From contig NC_066280.1 in assembly GCF_905404315.1 (NCBI RefSeq), positions 10,363,001 to 10,427,000 on the forward strand: a stretch of 64,000 bases of DNA. The letters run 5' to 3'. Made by a program: the position numbers and the translations under genes. Origin of the DNA: Leptidea sinapis (lineage: Eukaryota > Arthropoda > Insecta > Lepidoptera > Pieridae). Shown here piece by piece: positions 34,400 through 45,878 of the stretch; position 1 is the stretch's first letter; the number at the start of each line of letters is the position of its first letter. The notes under the pieces were generated by a model. That model saw only the letters and a list, made by a program, of their open reading frames with translations. It was not told the origin of the DNA and did not search any database.

Positions 34400-35605
34400 G
34401 TAAAACCGCGCTAGTTGTAAATAAAACCCAAACTGATCAAGTTGCGAGCATTATTAAAAGTCATGATTGAAGCAAGTGAAACCACAGGGCATAGCTAGTT
34501 GTAAATAAAATCTAAACTGATCAACTTGCGGGCAGTATTAAAAGTCATGATTGAAGCAAGTGAAACCGCGAGGCATTGCTAGTTGTAATAAAATCAAATC
34601 TGATCAAGTTGCGAGCATTATTAAAAGTCATGATCGAATCAAGTGAAACCACAGGGCATTGCTAGTTGTAAATAAAATCAGAACTGATCAACTTGCGAGC
34701 ATTATTAAAAGTCATGATTGAAGCAAGTGAAACCACAGGGCATTGCTAGTTTTAAATAAAATCGAAACTGATCAAGTTGCGAGCATTATTAAAAGTCATG
34801 ATCGAAGCAAGTGAAACCACAGGGCATTGCTAGTTGTAAATAAAACCATAATTGATCAAGTTGCGAGCATTATTAAAAGTCATGATCGAAGCAAGTGAAA
34901 CCACAGGGCATTGCTAGTTGTAAATAAAACCATAATTGATCAAGTTGCGAGCATTATTAAAAGTCATGATCGAAGCAAGTGAAACCACAGGGCATTGCTA
35001 GTTGTAAATAAAACCATAATTGATCAAGTTGCGAGCATTATTAAAAGTCATGATCGAAGCAAGTGAAACCACAGGGCATTGCTAGTTGTAAATAAAACCA
35101 TAATTGATCAAGTTGCGAGCACTATTAAAAGTCATGATCGAAGCAAGTGAAACCGCGGGGCATAGCTAGTTATAAATAAAACTATAATTGATCAAGTTGC
35201 GAGCATTATTAAAAGTCATGATCGAAGCAAGTGAAACCACAGGGCATTGCTAGTTGTAAATAAAACCATAATTGATCAAGTTGCGAGCATTATTAAAAGT
35301 CATGATCGAAGCAAGTGAAACCACAGGGCATTGCTAGTTGTAAATAAAACCATAATTGATCAAGTTGCGAGCATTATTAAAAGTCATGATCGAAGCAAGT
35401 GAAACCACAGGGCATTGCTAGTTGTAAATAAAACCATAATTGATCAAGTTGCGAGCACTATTAAAAGTCATGATCGAAGCAAGTGAAATCGCGGGGCATT
35501 ATTAAAAATCATGATTGAAGCAAGTGAAACTGCGGCGCATTGCTAGTTATAAATAAAACCAGAACTGATCAACTTGCGGGCATTATTAAAAGTCATGATC
35601 GAAGG
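34400..35605. repeat. 84-bp tandem array, about 14 units
   Basis: Landmarks such as TTGCGAGCATTATTAAAAGT recur every 84 bp (for example 34861, 34945, 35029). Units in the middle are nearly identical; those at the edges differ. A variant with GCGAGCACTATT occurs at 35115 and 35451, exactly 336 bp apart, which shows a four-unit higher-order repeat. The unit end (GTGAAACCACAGGGCATTGC) resembles the end of a common Lepidoptera dispersed element, and such an element may be the source of the array. Confidence 0.92.
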
Positions 35606-35869
35606 ATAGAATACCGGGCGCGCTGCTAGTGGTTCTACATCATTAATCATGCACAGTCGGCGAAGGCTTCAGGCTCACATGACCTCATAAAGCTTCATGT
35701 ACCGTGTCTAGTCTCACCAGACCATTTGTCATGTTCCACTCGGAATGCACATTAATGGTTCAGGTATCTGCTTCTTGCGTTATTTATAGTTCTCTCATTA
35801 CTGTTGTTTTTATTTCTGCCATTTATGTGAATTAAAGCTTCTTGATTTCGCATTTCTTAATAGATAAAT

Positions 35870-36175
35870 TAATTAGCTTATATTAAGGAACAGAGAACAA
35901 TAGGTTTCATATTACGGCAGCTTTTTGATGCTTGTGTGCGTGGCATCTTGACACTCAATGACAACTTTTCAGATATTTGTAACATACGCTTCGTGTTATT
36001 TTACATTGAAATTAATAAAATACAAAATACTTACTGATAATATGTGATCCCACTGTCTTTCTTCATTCTTGTTGTAATAATTTTAAAATGTTTTACTTCG
36101 TAATAAAAGTTTTATAGAACATGTGGCATGTCAACGTAACACATTGTTTAAGACTGGCCCAAGTCCGCCCACACA
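35870..36175 (+). repeat. Repeat F copy, 5' truncated
   Basis: GTGCGTGGCATCTTGACACT, TAACATACGCTTCGTGTTAT and AACATGTGGCATGTCAACGT match 45985-46230. Confidence 0.7.
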
Positions 36176-37215
36176 AAATTAAACAGCCATGACAGAAGCA
36201 AATGCATTTATTAAGTACTAAATTCCGATGAATATATATTTAGAACAATCTCCATCACATCGGCTTTCAAACATAAAAAGTGCATGAAAATTCTATCAAC
36301 GTTGAAACATAAAAATATACTCCTTAATCCACATTTTTGCTTAGACCTTAATTAAATCTGACATCGACATGAAAACAGACCAACATTAACATTCACGAAA
36401 TCTTCTAGCTGGAACCTTCAAGAAACGTCAAGTAAAATAATGGACAAAAGTCAAACACATAACATGATTTATGTGAGTGTCTATCTCTGTTAAAGAAGCC
36501 ATCAGCATTTCATAGCGATTCAAATCAGGTTCTGTTTGAAACAACTTGAAGCAAACTATACGAGTTGAGAGTGGAGTCGAGTTAACGTCGCGAGTCGTGA
36601 CATCGGGATTGTATTTATAGTTATTGGCTGGCTCCTTCTACTCGCATATAATCTGCGAGGATTCGCGACATTAAACTTTCTACTCTTTGATGTTATGCTC
36701 GTAAGTCTTGATACGAGTGGACCGATTAAAAAAAACAATACCACTTTCTCATAAATGACGCTATCAATAATGTAATTTAAGGCTTTGAACGTAACAGCTT
36801 AAGTAATACCAGGCCTGTCTCACTACCCGTGTGGGTATCGAAATCAAATGTACGAGCGGCGGCCTCTACAAAGAGGCTCTCCAGTAAGGACTCATGAGCG
36901 AGCAGTGTTAGAATAGCTACGAGAAATAGAGTAGAGGGTATAGAAATTACAAGTAAAACGATTAGGAAAATATAATTACCTTTATATTCAAGTAAATCAC
37001 CTTATTCTTTGAGATATAATATCTTTATTACTTCATGACTCTACATCGGTTCGTAAAGGAGCTTTGATATGGGGAGAAGAATCGACAAGAATCTCCCAGC
37101 TCATAACAAAATATACAGTATAATCTATGTACAATATATATCGAACAAGTTAAAATATTAAAATAGCATTACATATTCACAAGAGGTGACGCTATTAGAT
37201 TATTAATTAGTATTA
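36176..37215. other. Intron sequence, no recognised element
   Basis: No repeat shared with the rest was seen except a weak match near 37030-37100 to 17350-17420. No supported frame. Confidence 0.4.
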
Positions 37216-37455
37216 GAAGCAGTAATGTGTAAGCACTACTGTGTTACGATCCGAAAGGCGCCGTAACTAGTGATATTACTGGTCAAATGAGACTTAACAT
37301 CTTATGTCTCAAGGCGACGAACGCAGTTGTAGTGTCGTTCAGAATTGTTGGGTCTTTCAAGAATCCTGAGTGGCACTGCATTGTAATGGGCAGGGCGTAT
37401 CAATTACCATCAGTTGAACGTCCGGCTCGTCTCCTCCCTTATTTTCATAAAAAAA
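37216..37455 (+). repeat. SINE-A, 5' truncated
   Basis: From GAAGCAGTAATGTGTAAGCA to TTATTTTCATAAAAAAA, with scattered changes. Confidence 0.85.
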
Positions 37456-37569
37456 GGAAATTTTAATAATAAAGCTGTGAGTATTGTACCATATGAGTCG
37501 CAATGAGCTTTCTCATTAAAGCTACAGTTTTCCGATGTGGTTGAAAATGTTTCAACATAGAACTTTCAC

Positions 37570-37669
37570 ATTTATAAGTATTATAAGTGACTCACGTGGA
37601 TACACTAATATTCTAGATTTGTCTAGAATATTATTGTATCCACGTGAGTCACTTATAATACTTATAAAT
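37570..37669. repeat. Near-perfect 48-bp hairpin
   Basis: Arms 37570-37617 and 37622-37669 are complementary at 47 of 48 positions around a TTTG loop. The arm starts ATTTATAAGTATTATAAGTG and contains GACTCACGTGGATACA. Confidence 0.93.
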
Positions 37670-38739
37670 CAAATCACATGAAAATTTGATATATTAAAAT
37701 TAAGAGCAATATTTCACTCATAATATTGAGTGACAGCTTTCAAAACAATTCATGAACAAACTCAAACAAATCGACTTGACGTAAAGTTTGAAATCTTTTC
37801 CTATTTATGCTTAGCTCATTGTAAACATGAACGCTGTATACTGAAGCAGGTCGCGTTCGACTTGAATAACACAACTTTTAGTTATGCATGAGTTGACTTT
37901 TGACAACAACTACGTGTGCAAGAGTCATTAAGGGTTGGTTGCACGATGTGTTTTATGAAATAGTTTATATTAAATAACTACCCTATATACTCTATTTGAT
38001 TGAAAAGAGTGGCTGTTGAAATTCATGTCAGGTAAACCTCCACATAGTTCACAGACTCTGTGAGTCTGTCAATAAAGTTTACGTCCTAGATGCCTAGATG
38101 GCGCTAGCTATAGATTAAAACGGACTATGATTGTGCTTTGTGTATTGGGTGTAAGGCTTAGTATTACTATGTTAGGTGTTCGCTAAATTTGTGACACGGC
38201 AGTGGATAATAAATAAATAGAAGTGTTTGTGTGTGTATCATTGTGAACGTAGATAATATATTCAACAGTGGCCGTTGAGTATATGATGATGATACAAAAG
38301 AAAACCTTGCGCATATTTAAATTTTCGCTTGAGAAGGCGTCGATACAATAATTTTAAAAAACAATATAATATTCCTTCTAAGTCAGCGACGCATTTTAAT
38401 TGACTCCGTTACTTTGAGAAAAATATTATGTTTGAGTGAAATTAGATCATATTTCACACAACAGGACAAATTTTTGCTCTTGAAAACTCAAGATTTAATG
38501 ATGTAGATATATTTTATATCTCTAAAAATTCATAATAGCAACTAATCTAAAAAAAAAAGATAAGAACCATTAATAAAAATTGTCGTTTTTTTCAAAATGT
38601 ATCAGACTTGTACGTAAATTTATTCTAGTACGAGTAACGTATGTCAAATTATTATATCGGGTTTTATTGTAAGTTCCTCAATTTTGTTTAAGTGCCTTTG
38701 ATTTTCATTTTGGTGACAACCATATTTTGCATTTGGTAG

Positions 38740-38986
38740 ATGGTACCGCGAGACGTCAAGCGGGGCGCTGCGCGAGGTGCGTACAGGCGAAGGTGGCGGA
38801 CGGTACGCGGTGGCAGGGGTGGGGGACGCGGGACTAACGGGGGACGCGCTCAGCGTACGGCGCGCCGATCTTGCGGACGACGGCCGATGGGCGTGCCGCG
38901 CTGCCAACGCGCACGGACATCTCACACTGCGCCTGCACCTGGCGCTGCGAGCGACACTCACCGTGCGCGTCCAGCCGCACACACAG
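38740..38986 (+). CDS. Dscam-like: Dscam-like exon, second half of Ig3 and linker
   Basis: This 247-nt exon follows the acceptor TTTGGTAG and ends at AGGTAAAT (GT at 38987). It enters in phase 2 and leaves in phase 0. The first codons give WYRE, with the Ig core tryptophan, then DDGRWACRAANAHGHL with the second Ig cysteine, then a linker ending QPHTQ that leads into VVNSGG of the next exon, as in Dscam proteins. It is extremely rich in GC and G/C-ending codons inside AT-rich DNA, so two other frames are also open by chance. It sits between the two largest introns of the window, 31,107 nt and 11,349 nt. Confidence 0.88.
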
Positions 38987-39078
38987 GTAAATAATATTGA
39001 TCTACACCCACGCGTTACATCTTCTATTAAAGATTCTAAAAGCTTATTGCCAACATTAAAACACCCAATGTCCTAATA

Positions 39079-39175
39079 ACCATTACATCATCCAAACGAG
39101 TGTTGTAATGAAATTCAGTACAACATTACATCATCCGTTTTCATTACAACACTCGTTTGGATAATATAATGGTTT
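39079..39175. repeat. Inverted-repeat element (MITE-like)
   Basis: ACCATTACATCATCCAAACG and AGTGTTGTAATGAAA are mirrored by TTTTCATTACAACACTCGTT and TGGATAATATAATGGT, with about 20 bp between. It lies 90 bp after the donor of the Ig3 exon. Confidence 0.8.
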
Positions 39176-39214
39176 CTACGACTGGCTTTTTTAATTTTAG
39201 CAGTAAGTTAAGCT

Positions 39215-39370
39215 AAGGATTCATATTATGGGTGTAGAAAAAGTCTTGTATGAAACTATTGATAATTAGGTATTAAAACACTCATGTGATACTAATATCA
39301 TGTTAACTCACATTCGTGTTTTAATACCCCTTATTACACAACAGTTGCATAAATAACTAATCAAGGTCAG
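39215..39370. repeat. Small inverted-repeat element
   Basis: GGTATTAAAACACT is mirrored by GTGTTTTAATACC about 70 bp further. It is related to 14560-14760. Confidence 0.5.
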
Positions 39371-39699
39371 TCACATGGTCAAGGTCTTCGTGGTTGTGGG
39401 CATAGACTACGACAGCAAGTAAAATACACGGTATAATCGATTCACAAAGAATTTACTTTACTTCACAGCTATAATAGATTACGTAATAAAAACGCGGTGT
39501 TGTGTGCCGACATGCGCGAGCGACACAATCACCTCGTTAGAGAGTTCATCTTCATCCCTGACTGCCAGCTCGGCGCTCGCCCAGCGACTGCTCTCCTACG
39601 CATTCACATCGCACGCCGATTACACCCGAGCTAATACGAATACCTACGACGTTCTTAACAACGACATACAAATTAATATTATAATATAATAATAAACTT

Positions 39700-40335
39700 A
39701 TCGAGTCCTTGATGTTGTCAGTTAGTGTTTTGTGCAAGACTGTACAATTAATTTATAGGAAATGGGTCGGAAATGTCCAGAGGTATGCTATTAAATTTGT
39801 TGGACTTGAATATATTCTGTTTGTTGTGTAAATGCATCTCTGTTTGATGTATGCGAGTACATTCACCACCCTGTTTGTTAACTATGCGGCTAATCAAAGC
39901 TTTATAGAATTGTGAGCAATAATATAATACTTATAGTAATGATACAAAAACAAGATTTAACCAGTCATTTACTATTTGCTTAAACTAATTGACTTAATTC
40001 TTTTTCTTTATTTAACTAATCCTTAAGCAAACAATGCAATCTTTTTGTGCGTCCTTTACACGACCGATGCCAATGAATTTCACAATAGCACTACTCGCAG
40101 GGGTGGGACAGACACCTTAAAGTGACGTTTTCAAAAGACTGTAGTGCCATCTGTTAGTTGGCCCGAAAATGAAAGCTTTGTCAGCTGTCACTCGCTTTGA
40201 CACCTGTCAACTTTTCTTTATTTGTGTCACTGCCCACTGGTCATAAAATGGCGGCTACTTCTAGCGTTTGCACATGTATGTAGCTCTCGTGTTCCATTTT
40301 GCATATTTACACTACTAAATCTATCCTTTATGTTC
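39700..40335. other. Intron sequence, no recognised element
   Basis: No conserved frame or shared repeat was seen. The open frame before it (39504-39689) has no recognisable motif. Confidence 0.4.
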
Positions 40336-40338
40336 TAT

Positions 40339-40445
40339 GTTGTGACAAAATTAAATAACTAACTCTACGCACAATTTGAACATGGTAAAAAATTGCAATA
40401 CCTACATTAAAAAGTAGAGTTAGTTATTTAATTGCGTCACAACAT
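40339..40445. repeat. Inverted-repeat element, about 30-bp arms
   Basis: GTTGTGACAAAATTAAATAA and CTAACTCTAC are mirrored by GTAGAGTTAGTTATTTAATT and GCGTCACAAC, with two mismatches, about 45 bp apart. It looks like a very short MITE. Confidence 0.8.
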
Positions 40446-41714
40446 TAAAATTTAATTTTATAATTTCGAGCTTATATATAGTTATTTTCGGGGCCAATCT
40501 CCAGATGGCGCTAGTAATCAATTATACAGCTCATAATGCGTAGAGAGGGCTCTCTTTTCCCTATATATATACTCTTTGACTACTTGCTACAAAGTGAAAT
40601 ACCTCACTACCTGTATGTGTGGCGTTCCTTCTTATCTTTTAATTAAATAAATTTACAGGTAACAAAAACATGTGTAACACTATTATAATATATAATTAAT
40701 ATTATGTGAAAGTAAGTTTGTTTGTTACGCTTTCACGCCTAAACTATTTTGATAAAATTATGTACAGAGATAGACTAGAGATTGAAATAGGACACAGGCT
40801 ACCTTTTATTGCAAAAAAATAAATGAAAGGGGTTGAAATAAGGGTCGGCAGTTTGTATTGAAATATGTCAATATCGAAAATAAAACCATGAGACTTTGTA
40901 TTTAGATATATGATAGGAAATAATTTATAAACACTTGTTCAAGCATTTTTGAAACTATGACCTACAGGGGGATGAGTTAGGAGATTAAAGTTCACACTGA
41001 AATACTATTAAAAAGACTGTCCACAATGTCAAGTGATATGCACTGTATGATAGAAGAGCGCTGCCAGCAGCGGAAAGAGCAGTTTTTATGTGTATTTTTT
41101 GAAAAGTATCCTAAAATATAAAAAAATGCCCAAACTATTCAACGCGGTCGAAGTCAATTAAAGCTATTTTATCGGTTGCTGCATCAAATAATTACTCGTT
41201 AGTCTATAAACTGTATTGACGTACTTTATTTATTGAGACTATTTTATTTCAACAGAGGTCAGAATAGATTTAACAAAGGTCACAAGGGCGAGCGAGTCGA
41301 TACCGTAAACGAGACAATCTTACAATCTTAAGTATTTTCAATCGGGAAAAATGCTTTCGACAAAACGTCCCACAATTTGTAATAGTTACGCCGGCTCAGT
41401 GATAACCATCTCCAAATTACAACAACCGTTTTATGAAGCTCGAAGATCTACTGGAACGATATAAACGTAGTCTGATCACTGGCTAAAAAGAAATTGGTTA
41501 TAAGTTTAATAGCAACGAGAAAACTGGTTGATGTGAAAACTGTTAGGTGTAAAATAACATAACGATATAAAAACATTATAATTAATTTAATAGATTTTGT
41601 GTCCTGTGTAAGAAAACAAATCTTATGACTATATTTACAGTAGCTATTCCCGCCCGCAGCGCTGAGCGAATTTCAAAAGGAAATAAATTAAATTTTATTC
41701 ATCTTATTACAAAT
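40446..41714. other. Intron sequence with an old repeat
   Basis: Around 40690-40850 the text (GTTTGTTTGTTACGCTTTCA, CACAGGCTACCTTTTATT) resembles a widespread Lepidoptera repeat. The rest shows nothing recognisable. Confidence 0.4.
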
Positions 41715-42322
41715 ATTTATTTATTTATTTATTAGGAAGCCAACGTGCATACAACTATCTTAATCTATAGATACATTTAAAAATTCTTTTATAATGTTGT
41801 ATACTCCACTTACAGGCTAACTCGACATGCTTAATAGTATTATATACATCCTTTGTTAAACTAAAACTTTTGAAAACAATTTTTGATAAATTTTTTACAA
41901 ATTAAAGCCACAAGCAAAAGGCTGATAAAACAATAAAATAACTATGTCCTTACTTAATAGCCAAGAAAAAACTAAAGAATAAAACAATAACTACGAACAA
42001 TGACTAACCATCTTGCAGTACTTTCATAATTTTTTTGATTTCTTTTTTGAAACATGGGGCAGAGTGCTGAAAAATATCTATACCAGCTCTTTTAACCAAG
42101 TTGTTGTAGGTGACAACTATTCTATACAAAGGGGCGGATCTGCCTAGGTTCGATCTAGTTAATCTAGGCCTGAACGTTAGTTTTTTGAGAACATGTGACC
42201 TAGCATTACGCTTTGGTACCGCCAATTGAACCCTACTCAACAGATTTGGGCAATCGGCCCCTCCAGGAAAGAGAGATCAATTAAGTCCCTGCGATCAGAC
42301 AGTGACGACGCTTTATAAAATT

Positions 42323-43846
42323 TTAAAAGATCAGTGTAGGTGTACCCTTTTTATGTATTTTATCCTTGTATACTAGGTGCCGTAAGAACTTCTTCTGGAC
42401 TCTCTCTACCCTATTTTTATGTATTTGATAATATGGGTTCCATGCAATAGAACAGTATTCAAGTCTGCTTCGAACAAGCGAATTAAAAAGTGCTAGTTTA
42501 GTAGAAGACTTTCTAAATGCCTTTGTATTCCTGATTATGAACCCCAACAATTTTAGTGAATTTTTAACTATATTGTCAATATGAGGTATAAAGCTTAATT
42601 TATAATCTACGATCACGCCAAGATCTTTTATTTGATTTACTTTTTCTAAAATGTTGTTTTTGATACTATAATCAAACTCAACATTTTTAATTTTTCTGCT
42701 GAAGGTTATGCTTTTGCATTTCAAGTGATTTAATTTTAAATTATTGAGATCGCACCAATCAGAAAGTCTATCCAAGTCACTTTGAATATGAATTGAATCA
42801 CATATGTCATTAATCTTACTGTATATCTTTAGGTCATCAGCATATGTTTGGAACTGACAGTACTTGAAACATTCAATAATATCGTTTATGAATATTCCAA
42901 ATAACAAGGGCCCAAGATTGGAGCCCTGTGGTACTCCTGACGTCGCAACAAATGTGTGGGACTGATATCCTCCTAAAACCACATTCATTTTGCGATTCGT
43001 TAAGTACGACTCAAACCAGCTAAGTAGAATCCTGCAAATACCGTATCTCCGGAGTTTCTCTAACAAAATATAGTGATCAACTACATCAAACGCCTTTGAT
43101 AGGTCCGCGTAAACACAATCTACTTGAGCTGTATTATCCAGAGCCATTGTTACGTCATCCACAAAGAAGGCTAAATTAGACATAGTTGATCTTTTTTTAA
43201 TGAACCCGTGCTGGTTTTCTGACATCGCTGGTTTCATGTACCATGCTAGTAGCGGACAAATTAATTTTTCAAAAACTTTAGAAAATATTGATAAAATACA
43301 TATTGGTCTGTACTTTGCTATGTCTTTTCGATCCCCACTTTTGAATACGGGAACTACCCTGGCTCTTTTCCAAATACTTGGGAATTCACCGTCACACAAA
43401 GATTTGTTAAATATTAGCAATAACGGTTCTGCTAGGAAAACAGAACAACGTTTAGCAAATATGGGTGGTATATCGTCTGGTCCGGGCCCTTTATTAACAT
43501 CAAGGCCTTTTAATAGTTTTATAACATCCATTTTTGTTATGTTGATACTGCCTAATTGTGAGTTATGTATGGAATTTGTATTAATAGATGGTTCTCTTTT
43601 TAATATTTTGTCTGACATTATGTACATATTTGAAAAGTGATTTGCGAATTGATTGCAAATATCCAAGCCATCAGTGAATGAGTAACCATTAAAAGACATA
43701 AGAGCAGGATAGTCACATTTATTATTACGCTTTTGTTTTAAGTAAGAATGAAAAAAATTAGGATTTAATTTAATATTATGTTCTACCCTTTCTAAATAGT
43801 TTTTATATAGTTCCATATTTAAGCGGTGAAGGTATATATACTGCAC
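42323..43846 (-). pseudogene. LINE reverse transcriptase
   Basis: The 507-residue frame is open across all RT blocks: GPGPDDIPPIFAKR, WKRARVVPVFKSGDRKDIAK, YRPICILSIFSKVFEKLI, HGFIKKRSTMSNL, DLSKAFDVVDH, SGVPQGSNLGPLLFGIFIND and the catalytic TYADDLKIY, then RSRLEYCSIAWNPYYQIHKN. The catalytic aspartates are present. A frameshift near 42323 separates the C-terminal 78 residues at 42004-42240. The enzyme would copy element RNA at a nicked target, but this copy has lost its endonuclease. Confidence 0.9.
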
Positions 43847-44183
43847 ATATCGATATAGTTATTGATTTTAGGACCATATTAACCCAGAGGTCTTCATGAT
43901 CAGATTCCCACAAATCTACCCTGTAGCATTTATATTTTCTAGAAATAGCAATTAATACTCCCCCTCCATCCAATTTGCATGACTCGCTAGATTCACGATC
44001 TCTACGAAATACATTATGTCTATCATCAATAAACTCATTATTCAATACTCCGCTGTTAAGCCATGTTTCTGTGAACACTATAATATCAAAGTCCGAATTC
44101 AGTACTCCAAGATATATGTCATTAGTTTTTGTTCTTATTCCTCTAACATTTTGATAGAAAATTTTTAAACCTTTAACCATCAA
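43803..44183 (-). pseudogene. LINE AP-like endonuclease, N-terminal part
   Basis: The frame reads LKIFYQNVRGIRTKTNDIYL, then FDIIVFTETWL with the catalytic glutamate, and DGGGVLIAISRKY. This is the N-terminal third to half of an AP-type endonuclease. The GDFN and SDH motifs of the C-terminal half are absent. It overlaps the start of the RT frame, which places the deletion point. Confidence 0.85.
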
Positions 44184-44276
44184 TTCCAGTTACAAGTTTT
44201 GATGCCTTTTAAAATACAAAAATTATTACACAATAAAAAGTTATTTACACAGAGACGGACAAAAGATTAGAGATTT

Positions 44277-44925
44277 TTATACTAAGGTGGCTAATTGATC
44301 CTTTGATTTTACTAATATTACGTCACTTGATATGGTTTTTCGTAAGAATATATTACCGTTACGCGACCAGACGAAACGGTACTGTTTACTCTTGGCAAAA
44401 ATACGTGTTGCGGCGTACAAATCTTTAGCGGTGGAGGACAAGTGCTCTGAAATATAAACCGGTTTCTTGTCTCCAGATAATCCCAAATGTGATGTATTTA
44501 GCTTATCCTCCTTGTTAGATTTATTGAACTTTATTGCACCAGCCAAAAATTTGTCTCTTAGCAAAGATGAGCTGAACTTAATAATAACGGATCTAGGCCT
44601 CAAAGAGTCCTTGTTAATTTTAGCGACTCTTGTGCACTTAACTACACTCCCTTCAGGTATTGTAGTATTTATAACTCTTCCAATTTGTTCTACTATTTTA
44701 ACTAAGTTCTCGCCTCTATGCTCTGGAATACAATTTACCTCAATATTGGTGGCTCTTGCCTCTCGATCCAATATATTAAGTGCGTTTGTATGACTATTTA
44801 TGATATCTCGGAGTTCAATATTCTCTTTCTTTAAGGTTGAGATTTCCGCCTTTGCGTTTTCTAACTCTGTTTTTACTGTATCAAAAACTCCTGATAAATA
44901 GTCTATGGATGACTTTATACTTTAC
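44277..44925 (-). pseudogene. LINE ORF1, 5' truncated
   Basis: The - strand has a predicted coiled coil (GVFDTVKTELENAKAEISTL, then KKENIELRDIINSHT) followed by REARATNIEVNCIPEHRGEN and RPRSVIIKFSSSLLRDKFLA. This is the nucleic-acid-binding ORF1 type whose C-terminal domain resembles baculovirus FP25K proteins. It ends 93 bp before the endonuclease frame. Its own start is missing. Confidence 0.75.
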
Positions 44926-45057
44926 AAATACAATAAATAGCTTTAAACCATCAAGGATAAATTTCGCATCGAATGGTGGTAGTTTCATGTCGATACGATC
45001 AGTGGTTTAGGCGTGATTGAGCCTCAAACAGACCATTTTCATTATAAATATAATATA

Positions 45058-45111
45058 TAGAATATGACTACATTAAAATTTAAACTATCATTAAGTGGAA
45101 GCGTACCTGTG
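45058..45111 (-). mobile_element. LINE-P 3' scrap
   Basis: The - strand reads GTLPLNDSLNFN, the end of the protein seen at 47370-47770. Confidence 0.6.
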
Positions 45112-45134
45112 TAAGTATTTAATATAATATAATT

Positions 45135-45250
45135 TTAGGATAAAAGCGCGTACACTTTTCTAAAAGACCGGCAACACTCTGAATGTGGGCGGCGGCAAGC
45201 GTACGGGTGATCAGTTGACTGTACGCTCTTTGTCCTCTCTTCCAAAAAAG
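45135..45250 (+). mobile_element. LINE-J 3' scrap
   Basis: AAGCGCGTACACTTTTCTAA and GACCGGCAACACTCT, then ACGCTCTTTGTCCTC, match the last 110 bp of LINE-J with an internal deletion. Confidence 0.75.
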
Positions 45251-45740
45251 GCATAAAAAGCATTTATTTTCTATAAATTTATTCCTTTAGAATTTTTTTT
45301 GATGTCAATTCTAATAACTACTAGATACTACTACCGCTTCGGAAACAAATGACGCTCTGAGATAGAAGAAGCGGCGCAAGAAACTCTCCCAGCATTCTTT
45401 TTTGCGCTCTTTTCAATAAAAATATACAATATTGTACAGTCATTTCTATCACTATAAAATAATCACAATCTAGTCCCAGGCTGTCCGATCATTTAGATAT
45501 TCAGCAATGGGGTAATAGGATTTACGACAGAGCCATTTTTTTATAAAACATTTAAATTTATTTATAGATAATGCCTGAACAGTGGCTGGGACTTTATTTT
45601 AGAAGTGTATACATTTACTCTTAAATCTATTATGTATCTTATGAAGCCTACTAGAATTAGTTACAAGCAATCCCTTATTTCTAGTGTTATAAAAAAAAGT
45701 ATAGTATTATTTTTGAAATTTGCTAGGATGATTTGAAGAA
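45251..45740 (-). repeat. LINE 3' region (CR1-like)
   Basis: The - strand carries TTTGTTTCCGAAGCGGTAGT, GAGAGTTTCTTGCGCCGCTT and CTTCTAAAATAAAGTCCCAG, text typical of a CR1-like LINE C-terminus and 3' UTR in Lepidoptera. Frames are broken. Confidence 0.5.
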
Positions 45741-45878
45741 TCTATAATTGAATCACCTGTGACCATGCTATGTGTAGAGTTGGCGGAACGCTATTACTTC
45801 AAGTGAACGTATTTCTCATCTCGTCGCTTTTTATCATGAAAAATATTCAATATTTTATTGTTAATATTCTACTCCATA

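Larger units (their letters stand above)
41715..44930 (-). mobile_element. LINE with ORF1, EN and RT, internally deleted
   Basis: This is the most complete LINE on the - strand. From its 5' side it has part of ORF1, the start of the endonuclease, a long reverse transcriptase, a frameshifted C-terminus (42004-42240) and a 3' UTR ending in TTTA repeats on the + strand. The endonuclease breaks off and the RT linker starts within about 50 bp (43803-43846), so the rest of the endonuclease has been deleted. It is truncated inside ORF1 at the 5' end. It cannot encode a working element. Group: CR1/Jockey-like by RT motifs. Confidence 0.9.

Noticed and set aside
34400..35605. CRISPR-like array
   Set aside because: Whole 84-bp units repeat without unique spacers, and the DNA is eukaryotic; this is a minisatellite-type array.
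7633..38739. Extra alternative Ig half-exons, as in Dscam1 clusters
   Set aside because: Looking for acceptor-flanked frames with an Ig cysteine and W pattern, I found none; all long frames here are repeat-derived or lack motifs.
39504..39689. 61-residue frame and GC-rich patch as an exon
   Set aside because: It shows no Ig pattern, and the D and E exons already join in phase 0 without it.
43200..43640. Frames opposite to the LINE RT (43200-43640, 44467-44793) as genes
   Set aside because: They are shadows of the open RT and ORF1 frames on the other strand.
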